Shown here piece by piece: positions 24,199 through 37,100 of a stretch of DNA of 64,000 nt. How positions within the stretch are numbered: position 1 is the stretch's first letter; each line of letters starts with the position of its first letter. The notes below the pieces were generated by a model. It did no database searches and was not told the DNA's origin. It worked only from the letters and a program-made list of their open reading frames with translations. The stretch is from Amaranthus tricolor (taxonomy: Eukaryota > Streptophyta > Magnoliopsida > Caryophyllales > Amaranthaceae), in assembly GCF_026212465.1 (NCBI RefSeq), contig NC_080049.1, positions 19,466,608 to 19,530,607 of the forward strand. Reading direction: 5' to 3'. A program made the position numbers and the translations under genes.

Positions 24199-24900
24199 TT
24201 GCCTTTCTCAGAGATTGTTGGCGCTTCAGTAGTCAAGCAGAAGTTAGTGAACATGGACATAAAGCTGCAAGCGCAAATTGAAATGGGTTTGCTACGAGTC
24301 ATTAAGCTGTTTGAGATGATATTGGATGACAAGGTATTGAATGAAATCATACAAGTTTGTCCCAAGCTCAAGGAACCGGGGATTTCTACATGTTTTGGTT
24401 TTTCTGAGGTGAGTTCCTCGGCATTGGAGAAAATAAAATTAGATACGGAGACGATTGTTCTAGAAGAGGAGATTATGAGTAAGGAATAATTGGCAGAATT
24501 TGTTGAAGTTGAACTATAGTGGGTGTGTAGATAGTTAGAGATAAGAATTCAACAATTTTACACAGTTTCAGTCTGTTCTAACAAAACTTCTGCAAGCCAA
24601 AACTATTTATTTGTCATCTCAGTTTGCCATGGTAACTACAGCTAAGACATAGAAGAGTGCTGTTGGATGGAAGCACTCTCTAAAGAAAGTTGTTACTCAG
24701 AACATTTCAATGATTTTGTATCATGTCATACTTTGCTTGGTGGAGATTCTGCTCAAGAGTTCACCGATCTTAGATGAACTCGTGATTTACTACAATCCTC
24801 AGAGTTGCCTGATTGCTGAATGACAGAAGGAATTTTCTCAGGAGTTGTCAACATTCACAAAGGCCGACCCAACTGCAAAGTTTTGCTAATGTGACAATTG
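24199..24900 (+). pseudogene. F-box/LRR (FBD-type) gene remnant facing MLH3
   Basis: 24199-24489 encodes leucine-rich repeats: LDDKVLNEIIQVCPKLKEPG, then SSALEKIKLD. They align in order with the LTDDVLREI / CPLLKELEI / APNLEKL repeats of the remnant at 4231-5177. 24556-24640 matches the last exon segment of that remnant (CTTCTGCA, then GTTTGCCATGGTA). 24715-24830 matches the FBD end at 16800-16900. Frames are broken and no F-box is present. It is convergent with MLH3, whose stop codon is about 250 bases downstream. Confidence 0.65.
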
Positions 24901-25146
24901 ATATTTGGATTGTTGAGGTTACTGGATAAAGATATACTCAACTGCTAGTCTGCTATTCCTTGGGAACTTATATATATAACAGTAGCCAAAGAATTAAGGT
25001 CCATGTGTGTGTGAATAAGTTTGGAAATTGGAAACTGCTAAAGATACAAAGTACAATTTCAAAAGAAAACAAAATTGTATATATAAAAAGAAAACAAACC
25101 TTATATTATTACGTAAACTCAGCACTAGACTAAAAGGCACAGTTTT

Positions 25147-28100
25147 TCATTCACTGCCTCTTGCTGCATCAAGTCTGCGTTTGGCACGATCAAGACTAAT
25201 CTCCTTTCTACAGAGTCCATGCCAAGTATTCTTTGAAAGATCACTCCAAGATCCAAGTTGCAGGATCCTCATGTGCAATGCCTTCAGATTCACCAGAGGC
25301 ACAGTTGTGGGTCTTCCATGAGCACACTGTGTACAAAACAAACTGTCATGACAAACTCAGCATTCATTAACAGAAAAGATACAAGTGTTTTAAAACATAC
25401 TTGAAAACAGAGTGACGTTCGCTTCAGCTCTTCAACAATGAGAGAACATTCAGAAGGTAGTAGTTTGTCACCAAACATAATAGCACCTTGAAAATATAAA
25501 CAAATATTAGTGCCAACAAAGATGTATTAGCAGCAAGGAGTAAGTTCATTTACGCTGTTCATGAATATGAAACATGTTCATTTGTGACAATAGTAAAACA
25601 ATTCCCCTTGATGTAGTAAGACAATTCCTTAGTACACTAAATTTTAAAAGTTTTTTGGGGTGTTAAGTTTTTTGGTCTGTCGCATAGTATTGCTGCATTT
25701 CTATATTGAAATAATCTCAACTTTCAACCATTTTCCTACCACAATCCTACCTTTTGATTAACCTTGAAAAATCCTAACATTGGGGGATATTTTCCTACAG
25801 TGCACCGGAGTAACTAGTAACCTAAAGCACATGTTAATTTACTATTAAATAAGATAACATAAATTTTAATAAGAAAAAAAGCTAAAATAAAAGAAAAAAC
25901 TCATCCCCTCCCTTTTTACAACATGCCTTTGTTCCTCACCGTTTCCCATACCCACCATGCACCCTTTCCCTTGCTCTCGTTCTCTTACTCTCCTTCTCAT
26001 GGTGCGAAATTGCGACCACTGTCGTGATAACGATCGCATTTATGGATCAAGGTAACGGATGCAAAACAGGTTGCAATAATATTATTTATTATTTTTAGTA
26101 CTTTATACTGATTTCTAAAATATATATATTATTATTGATCTAGACTTGTAATTAATAAAAATGTCATAATTAATAACCTTCCTAACCATTAAAAAAAATT
26201 AATCAGTTTTATATGAAATCAATTATTTGATATTTTAGTACCTTTTAAGATAGGAATATGATATTACTGTTAGTATAGAGTAAAGTATTGTTCCAAACCT
26301 TTGACTTTCTATAATACTCATTACTAATAGCTTAAGAAAGAGTAAAAAATAAAAAAGTTACACTAGTACAAAAGATATAGAAATTTAAATAAGTATTCTA
26401 GCAGCTTTCTAGATGGATTATACCCCCATTAGCATTTTCTAGTCTCTTTTTTTCCAACAGTTAGAGCAGGTACACTTATACGCATCTCTCTCAACTTTTC
26501 ATTAACTGAGTTCAAACACATCAAGAACTCTTGTAACTCGCTCTGAAAAACAAAATCTTGCACGCAACAAGTGAACAAGCCATAAAGTCTGATTTTAAAC
26601 TGCCAAAATGACCAGTAAGCGCGGTGGTGTGCCGTTTTACAAACCCCGTTACAAATCACGCAATATCTGAACGGTTGATTAAAAAATCAGGTCAACTCAA
26701 CGTTTCGAGTCAACTCGGTCGAGTTTTGACACCATACTCCTTCACTAAATGTCTTAACAACAGTAGGTTAAAATGTATGGTGGGCACCAGGTAGGGCTAT
26801 TCAAATTTCAATCCTAAGTTGTAAGGAAACAAGGGAAGGGAAAGAGAAGGGAGATGACCAATTGCTCCATACCTTAAGCTATCACGAATCAAGAAAGCTT
26901 CCTATAATGGAGATGACTCCCATTACCTTGTGCCAAGAAAATAACAATCTTGGTATCAATCTAATTAACACTTGAAAATTGGAACCACTATTGAAGGAAA
27001 GCGAATTTAAATTGTAGTAGAGATATTAGTGTTGCATTTTGCAATTTCAATTGTTGTATTGTGTTCAATATTTCTCGATATTTTCTTCAAAAGAGCTTTA
27101 GTGGGAAATGTGAACAATCTTAATGAAATATTTCCTTGGACCATTTTGGAAATATTAGTTGTTACGTAGGCTGGAGTAGGGAAGAAGATGTGGCAATGGA
27201 GGGATTTTTTTAAAATAATTTTTCTTTTCTTTTCATTTTTCTTTTTTTTTTAAGCTTGTCATGTAGGAAAACACCCCCAAAGGATGGGATTAATCAAGGT
27301 TAGTCAAAAGGTGAGATTATAATAAGAGAACGAGTGAAAGTTGGAATCATTATGGGTAATTGTTCCTTCTATTTTTGGCCATAACTCACACACACTCATT
27401 AAGTCTTATCCGCACATTTGACTTAAATTTTTATCACATCCATACATTCTTTTCCAACTTCCCTATAAAGTATACCTTTTACCCCTTTTTCTTCCTTTTC
27501 TTTCTTTACAGAATATATGTACTTAATGCAACAAGAGGATATTCTTCTAAAGAAAAGTCATAAAAATTTCAAATCAAAACTTATGAGTTGGACATAACAA
27601 ACACTATAAGAAAAATAAAAGAAGTTTCACATCCTAGTTCAATTCATGCAATGAAAATCAAATTTAATTGGATAAAGAGAGGGGGAGAACAAAATTGAGA
27701 GTTGCAAAACTAAAAAGGCCATACCTCTGCATGCTTTGTAGTTTAGGACTCGAGCTACAGATGGTGGAATGGTTGATGATCCATCAGTATCAGCAAGCTA
27801 TTAAAAGTTATAACAAGATTAAGGAATGCTTTGCTAGGTAAAAAGAAAGGAACTTCTACAGGATAACCCTTAACTTCTAAAATTCCATATGTCCACAAGT
27901 ACATCAAATGAGCTTGTATTAATATAAACAAACTATATAAACTTATACCGTAACTTTACGAATAATTTCCGTCAAAATCATTTAACTCCTTAAGAAAAAA
28001 AGGAAAACTAACCTCACCACCTATTTATCAATAAAAGTAATTGGTTTCTCCTCCATCAACTGTGGCTTTGTCGGCAATTGATGACAATATACCCACCTTT

Positions 28101-31100
28101 TTTCCGCTCATAAATTTGATGTTTGATTGCTAAAATATTTGTTTTAAGATGTGATGAAGAAAATAAATAAAAGAGAGAGAGAACGCATAGAAAATTTGAT
28201 GATGGTAGGTTGACTTGTAGTCTCATAGAATGAAATGAGCTTTCAAGTACATTTGGATGTCAAACAACTACCAAGAGGGAGTGAAAATTGACGGCTTCTT
28301 TTATGCTTATTTAGTGGTAATTGGCTATTTTCTTCCTTCAATTCAGAAGTAAACCACACAGCTCCTGTGTCCTCTAAAACAACACCAATAAAAAGGTTGA
28401 CACTTCACCCCTTACTCCGCATATTCTCGTTTATCATCAACAACAACCCTAAAACGTTTCCTGAGTTGTACTTTGCCTGTAATCACCCCATTGACATTTT
28501 AGATCTAAATTGAAAAATTAATACTTCCACATTATTCATCCACCCTTGACTTGATAATGCTAAGGGGTTTTATAGTGGATTATGAAAAGGATGGGATGAA
28601 TTCAGCAAGGTTATTTTGTGAGTGTGAATGAATGGGTGTTGGAAGGAATGGTAACTAAAGGGGTAATAGCAATTCAAAAGTTAGCTTGGTGATCCATGTA
28701 GGTAGGATAGTGGCAATTTAGAAGTTAGTATGGTGGTACAAGTAGGTCAGGCTTAGTTTCTTCTTTATGATATTTTTCATAGTTCACACTTAATTCAAGA
28801 GAAATAAAGGTCACGAACTCAACCTATAGTGGAATACAACTTCATTTGGTGGTTTTCCAAATTTTTGTGCCACCCACATGGAATTTTTAGAAGTAAAGGG
28901 TCCCCTATATAGAGCTTGAAAAAAAATCATAAACCTAAAAGTTCAAAATTATTATCCTGAACCTTGAGGTCAGCATAGACGCTTACTTGTTCAAGAAATT
29001 CCACTAAATCTGTATCAGACAAGTTTACACCCAAAATACATGGTACCTGAAAAGGAGTCGAGAAAATCTTTTAGAGTTCACAGCATAGCGTGCAATATGA
29101 TTCCCTACATCTCAATATGCATTTGTAATTGATTTCTAGAATAGATGACGAGGTATATAGTATATTTACAGCAGTAAGTGTGAGATGAGATGCTCGCTCA
29201 TTCAAGAGATTCAGATTCCTACAAAAAGGAAGCAATAAGCAAAACAAGATGGAAGTCAGAATATTTTTGCAGCATTTAGTAATAAGAATGTATTAAGAGA
29301 GCATAATGTGCAAACTTTAGGTAAAACAATGACTAACTAGTGGATCCAATAGAGTAAATCAAATGGGTTTCTTAAAAGATGTTTGCAAAAATTTCCAAGG
29401 GACAATTTTCTCCAATGCAAGTAGGACATAGAGAAGTATATTATTTGATTCTACAAATTTACCATTACATGTAAGATGTATCTAAATTCAACAGATTCTA
29501 ACTAGAAAATCTCCAACAAGTTTTTAGGTTATGAGAGCTGCTGCAAAAACCCTTGTACTCAAGTCAAGGCATTGTTGGCATACGAACAGACATGCACATA
29601 CCATGAAAGGGAGAAAAACTAAAGTGCAGGATTCAGGGTTATGGATTTAGAGGTGTCTTAAGTCATTGACAAGAAGTTAAGACACTGTGAGGAATAATGT
29701 TGGATAAAGGAAGGAAAAATTAACAAGTCGCAATTGTGTATATGTGTTGCTAGATGTCAATCACCAACACCACTTTTTGTCAGCTGAGCCAGGTAGTAAT
29801 TGTGGAAATTGAGAGTATAAGGCTCGAAAGAAGTGGAGGATTCAAGTGGATTACTGCTCATTAATCCCTTTATATCCTTATCTTCAATGAAAATGGATTA
29901 AATGTTTTTAAGAAAAAGTGAACCATTTTATAAAGAAACGACGAATAATAAAGAGGTTGTCATAAGCACACAGCAGGCACTCGCTCAAACAAGCAAGGTA
30001 AAGTGCAGCAAGTACGAACTCGGAAGTGCTGCAGGCATAGCCTGCTCCACGATAATGGGAGCTCGAACGAGCAGCATCTTGCGCAAATGCAGAAATACAG
30101 TGATGTGGTGCTCGAAACTCAAACGAGCACACTGATTGAGCATGAGGAATTTGTGTCCGAGCAAGATGTGGCATGTAGGTGAACCGGACATGATGTGAAG
30201 AAGGTTGTGATGAGTCGCTAGGGCTAGCTCGGACGAGCACAAGCATCAAGCATTGGATTTTTCAAAGCATGCGTTCTGAATTTTCAGAAAACTCGGGGAA
30301 TGATCCTCTCAGCATTAAGGTGTTTAGGACGAATTTTGGAGACCGAATCCAACAGGCAGTGAAGCTAGTGAAGCTTTTTCATACACCTTAACCTTCAAGA
30401 GAAACTCTAGGAGTTAGAGTAGCTTGTTGATACACACTAATATTCAAGAGAAACTCTAATAGTTAGAGTGAGAAGGGAGCACCTCTATTGAGGGGGGAAA
30501 AACATATTAAAGCTTCTCCATTATTGTTGGGTGTGGGTAGCTCATGTTGTGAGCTTGTTGAAGCTATTATTGAGCATCCAAAAACATGTAAGGGAGCACA
30601 AACACAAAGGAGTTTGAGAGAGAGCTTTGTACTCCATGTTTGAGAGTAAACACATAGTGAGCGTTTGCAAGTATTGCATTCGTTATGTAATTGGGCATAT
30701 TATCTATTGAAATACAATCATTGATTAAAGTGGTACACAAAATATCCAAAATTCTTGTCTTCTATATTTTTTGTTGTTAGTACTTGTTCAAGAAACATTG
30801 CCATTGTCCTCACTCATTATTGTTTTTCCTCTCAATTTATCTTGCTTGTGTGTGTCCAACTCACAACAATGTGCATAGTTGCACTCACATATTTGTGCTA
30901 CATTTGATTTATGTATTTGTTATATAATTGAGTTACAAATGAAAGTAGCATGTAAGAGAGTGATTAGACACTGCATGCCCAGATGTGCGCGGCATGTCCT
31001 ACGGATACTAAAATTATCAAAAATAATTTAACTATAATGCGCTAGTATGCATGTACATGTATAACTGTATATACATGTAGCCATGTACACATCAGATGCG

Positions 31101-34100
31101 TCAAGTGTGCATATACATGAGCACGTATAACTGTGTGAATATGTGTATGAATACATATGATCACAATAATAGAGTAAGAGGACCCAAATGAAGACATAAA
31201 GATTACTTTGCAAATGAATTTGAATCTTGGGAGAAAATGTTGCATATCCATCCCCAGTGCTTTAGGTGCTCTGCATAATTGCAAAGTAGCTGGTAGGCCA
31301 TTTCAGGCAAAACCTACGATGAAATCCAATTGCATTTAGACAAAATTGCAAAAATGCAACAGAAATGCCCCTTTAGATTCTAGTCTTTCTGAAATTCCCT
31401 ATGCTCTCTAGTAGAGTGTACATCATACCAAGTCTCTCTCCTTTTCCAGATAGCTTATTGACTTCATTTCACCAGAAAGAACCTAAAACATCGACGAGTA
31501 AGCATATAATGCCTATATATAAAATTTTCCAAAAAAATATGTTATTATGCAGCACTAGTGATACCTTTTGACGCATTTCCTCAAGCCGAATTCTCTCATC
31601 AGCAGCATGCTGAAAAGAGTTTGATAACAGGTCAAACAACATTCATGTCAAAGACAACACTAAAAGGCCTCTTGATAGATGCACGAGACACAAGTGTAAA
31701 ATATAGACTAATGCAAATATTTTGATGATTAATCCTAAAAGCATAGAATTAGGGATATCCAATCATCTACATACTGATACGTGTATAGTAACGTACCAAA
31801 AATGACCAGAGTCCCAATGTTCACATGACCACATCAAGGGCTTACATGAACGTAGCAGTGACAAGGGCGGAACATAACTAGTGCTGATTTATTTAGGATT
31901 TATATTAAATACTCAAAAAGTAGCTCCTGGATATTTGTCAAAGCATACTATTTATAAAAACTTCATGGCATTGACTTAACCAACCACGAAAAAAATCAGT
32001 AAACAATAAATTACTGATAGTTTACATTTTCTAACCAAGATTTTCCAGTAATCTCCATTTAAACGTCTTAAAACTGTGGAAGCTCAGGTATTTGTGTAGA
32101 AACAAGATATTCACAGTGACAGATGGGGAGCCCAAGATAGACAGAATCATCCAAAGAAGGTCAAGGCACACAATTAATCTCCTAAAAAAGGCGTGTATTT
32201 TTGCAACTACCCATTTTCCTGTTTTACATGGAATGATGTTAAAAATGTAGCAATTAAATTCAAACAACATGAAGTATATTTCTATTGTGTACACTGACTA
32301 CAGCCTAGGAGGAGGAAGATAGAATTCAATGAAGCATGGAATGTTTTCCCATGCTTAGTGCTTGTACTGCATAACATTGGAAGATTGCCTGAATGGTTGC
32401 TCATCTTCAGAAGGCTAGTTCTTCAATAGAGTTGAGATAGCTGTGAAATTTCCTAAAGCTAATGTATCATAAGGATTATAAGCAAAAGGCTTCACAGGAC
32501 AGCAATCTTGCAGAAATCTGCATCATTCTTAGTGGCATCTAGCGTATCTGACGAACAAAGAAGGCAGAACATAAAAAGGTCCAACTGAGTACCTGAAGCA
32601 GCTGAGTAGTGTATGATTGTGTACATGTGATGTCTGACAACGTATTACAAAAGATTCAGCTGATGATTCTATTGCACTACACCGTTTTCAAACTTATCTG
32701 ATATCAGAGTGCCTTTAAACTCTTAAGTCTAATTACGTCCCCTTATCTATCTCAAATTATCAATCCCATCACAAAAGAAAAGGTTTGCGAAAAAATGAAT
32801 TCTTGATAGAAATGGATGAATCTCTTCACAACACAAATAGTATGTACTAATGCACTCCTTTTCATTATTAGATGAACTAAAAGGCGAAAACATCATATCA
32901 CAAAGACCATAACTTGTAAAAGTTGATGAAATGGAAGTGAGTTTCGTCCTTGAATGAATCATGCCAAAGAAATAGCCAACATGAGAAACACACCTGATCA
33001 ATCACAGCTAGGGTTCCATTTGCTATGACAGGGATGAATTTATTATCAATCTGCCAAAGCACCTTGGCGTTCTCCAAGCCTTTTCTACTGATGGATTTAG
33101 GAACTAATGAACCGCCACTGATATCAAGCATACAAGATTGAATATCCATTATTTCGTTTCCATCTTTAACATCATTCTTCCTATCTCCAGCCTATATCAA
33201 TAATTTGAAACATCAGTTGACAATTGTCAGGTATTTGCAGTACCTTGGTCTTTTATAATTTCTTAACATTGTGTTTGGGAACAAGTATTTCATTTAAATT
33301 TATGGATTTCAATTATGAAATCATGAATGAAGAATTTGAGAATGACAAGGTTTAGGAAGTCATTCTCAAATTCTAAACTTTTAAATACTTTAAAAAAATG
33401 GTGGAATTGATCCAAATCCAAATTTGATAATTTTTTATTTGCCAAACAATAAAATTGAGCCAATTCCATATTTCCAAATGAAATCATTTTTCCCAAACAT
33501 TGCATAACTTACTTTCAGATAATTGGAAATCTCCTTTAATTCAGCATCTGGGCAACCCTCTCGCCACTTGGATCGTGAACTTTCTGAATCCTGAGCTAAC
33601 TTCAAGTAGTCTGCAATGATCACAAAGACAACAAGCTCTACTTAAAGGCCATTACTTTATAGATAATGGCACTTTAGAGGTTAAGAGTCGCATGTGTGTG
33701 TGTGTACATGTTTGTACGCATCAGCCAAATTCTTCATTACAGAAAGACATTCAAGAACACATTACTGAAAAGCAAAAAGTTTCATAATTCCAAGTCAAAA
33801 TCAAGACCAAATGGAAAAATCCTAATATGTATAAGCAAACAATTTAGATTCTCATATAGACATTTTCTATATCCAATTATCCAAATCCTTAATTAACAAT
33901 TGCAAATTCAATATTTGATCGTATATGAAGTCTCTTACACATAGATAATATCCAAATAAATGCATAAGTGTCAGCACAATCATTTGGTTTAAAGAAAAAA
34001 TCCACTTAAGTCCTTTACATATAGAAAAAGAAAGGAAGACTTCGTCAAGTCAGGGTTACCAGAACATTTCAAACAAAAAGAAAAAGAGCAAAGAAGCTAC

Positions 34101-37100
34101 TGGATCTCTCATTCGAGATTAAGTCTGGAAATTTGAGAAAATCCCGGAGAACTTTACTGCAGTTGTTCATAAGATTTCGACAGTTATAAGTCTGTGAAAC
34201 TTAATCTCCTCAATTTAAATTAGATTTTCTTAAGTTTTCAAGAAATTAAAAAAAGACACGCATACCAGTATATGCCCCTTTAATGAAGAGGAATTTCAGA
34301 ATATCATAATGTTGATGGGAATGTGTCCCTATCGAATAAATATATGACAGCCATGCCAACCAACAACCAGCTTCATAATTAGACAAAAAAGAACTGCATA
34401 ACTGAATCAACAACTATAGACATGTTCAAAGTTGAAACAAATACCATTGCTGAAACAGGCAGGCTCTGGGTTGCCATCTTGTGACCATGCACTAACTTGT
34501 ATGGCATTTGAACTTTTCTTCTCCTTTGGTCTGGAAATGCCAGCACCAGTTTAAAAAATTAAGTTTTCAAATATGAGAATTTGATCCCAATAATGAAAAA
34601 AGAAATACAAAACACATACTCAACATATAACAAAGAATCTTCTCCAATTTTCATCCCATCTTGCTGGTGTTTTACACTAGAGGAATGAGCTGGTCTAAAT
34701 GGGTGCTTTAACTTGGCTCTTTCTACACACAATCCAAAATTTATCTTAGTTCATCTAAATTATACATTGCTAACAAGGTTATATTTTAGTATATTACAGA
34801 AGTCACGTCCAAGATTTAAAATACCTGAAACAGTACTATATCGGGGAGCTGTTTCTAAAGCAGATTTTTCAGTTGCAGAAAACAAAGAACTCTTTACTGA
34901 GAGATATGTCTTCTTGCCCCTATAAAATGGAGGAGCTGATTGACTTCTTTTTGATTTCACACAACTTCCAACTTCCAAAGAACAGCAATTTGGATCAAGA
35001 ACTTGGCATCTTCCAAGATCAGGTCTGGGAGTTTTATCAGTAGATATGGGTGAAAATAAGCACGGTGATGATTTATATGGAATATAAATGTCTCTTTCAG
35101 AATCCTGACACGGAGAAAATGCTTCATTATTTACTAAGGAATCACATCCAGTTGTTATAAGGCTGTCAGAGCTATCATAATTCAACCCAGGATTTTCCAA
35201 AGGAAGTTCATCTTGTCCAAACTCTTGACACATCTGTAGGTCCATTTGGATTCCATTGTTAAAGGATGTCAATGGACTCAAGCAAACTGATGAGTTTCTA
35301 TGCCTTCTGTCCATTGAAGTTGAAACAATGCCTTCAAATAAGGTGTCACAATGTGCTTTAGAGGGTATTTCATCAACATTATGCATTTGTGGGGAATATA
35401 TCCACTTAACTCTATCAAAATCAGGTAATTCACTTGTAAAGAGTGATGTTGAATTCAAACAACTCGATACAGCGAAATTCTTATCGATAGACCTATCACT
35501 AAAACCTTCACAATATAGTTCCTCTTCTTCATGATTAAACTTTTCAAAACTACTACTATTTCTTCCTCCTGATCTTCCGTTATGGATACGATTATGGAAA
35601 TCCCAATCTTTAAGTCTGAGAGAAGGATATGTAATTTCAGATTGCTGAACATAGTTTGCGGGCGAGCACAAGAAGAGTGATGTACGATGTACACTTGGAG
35701 ACTCTAAAGGATATCCTACATCAAAGGAACCTCCATAAGATGGCAATAAATTGTCACATTCCATATGATTGTAGGAATCTTTTTTTGTATGGCTTGCAAT
35801 TTTGGATTTAGGAAGTGGCATGACTGGCGTCATATTTGCCAAGTCAATCTGACTTGGTGCCCTATGAAAAATGTTTGGACTAATACTATCAGCATCTCCA
35901 AGGCAAAGGAAATTGCTGTAGTTTTGTTTTTCCTTGAAATTAGTAATCTGAAACTGATATTCCTTATCACAGTACAAGGACGCTTGAAGTGGACTTTTCC
36001 AAAAGCCACTTTGCAAATGGAAGTCCATCTGATTATCATTGACCCTACTCATTCCATTCTCCGGCATCATCTCGAAACTATAAATGCTTGATATTTCACT
36101 GCTCTCAACAAGTGAATCATCTACACTAACTTCATCCTTCCATCTCGAACTTGAAAGACAGTTGTTCGTGTCATTGGGCTCTCTTTCCATAGTGATATCG
36201 TCACCTTCAATACAGATATTATTGCTCAAAATATCTATATTTTGTAGTTCTTTATTAGACTGCAGAAGATCAATGCCAAAACAATTTGTGACACTCAGGA
36301 TGCAGTTAGAGCGAGACACATCATCTAGTCCAATAAATTCCATCTTGCGTGCAGACTCCCTCTCTGTATCTGATTCTCTTAAATCCACTGAGATTCTTTC
36401 TGAAATCATGTGCTCTCTACAAATGTTCTTCCACGGAGATAAATTGTTGCAGTCTTTAACTTTCATTCCCAGTGATTCTTTAGAGCATGCCTGCTGATTC
36501 TCACTATTCTGGATCCTGCGTCTCTTTGTAGACATTTCACAGGTCCTCAACCATGAATCTGCATCACAAACAAGCTGATTATTATCATCTTGGAACATGC
36601 TATATGCATTGTTCTTTTCCCAGATAAAATAGGTCCGAGAATAAATAAAGTTACTTAATGATTCAAGATTAAGTCACAACTCACAAGAAACAAATAAAGA
36701 TTTGAACAATACAAACAAAATGTAAGACAAAAGTATTGATAACCTTTTTCCACTGAAGAAGACTTTACACCAACTTTCTCCATGCCATCTTTCCTGATCC
36801 TATCAGTATCCTGATTATGAGAAATCCCTGGCGAGAAATAAAAACATGTGACTGTCAAAACCAAAAGACACGGCAAACAATAGCAGAATCTAAATCTGCA
36901 ATCTTACCCCTTCTTGTTTCCTCACTCCACAAGGACATAACTGATTTTTCAACAAATGAAAGTACAGGAGCCCAATCCTACAACACCATAATAAAATGTG
37001 AAGCCAAGTTGTTACAAAAATGGTAGCAACGGAATAAAATAAATTAAAAAGTTTTGTACTCAGACAGGAGATTTATTTTGAACGTCACAATGGTCAAACC

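Noticed and set aside
29574..30868. Definite solo LTR in MLH3 intron 20
   Set aside because: TG...CA ends are present but two starts are possible and no target duplication matches, so it is kept only as LTR-like.
31028..31284. Tyr/Ser/Cys-rich minus-strand frames
   Set aside because: They come from a TACATG-type low-complexity stretch in MLH3 intron 20.
34713..36497. Several plus-strand frames of 60-140 codons across the large MLH3 exon
   Set aside because: They are mirror frames of exon 13 with no domain or splice support.
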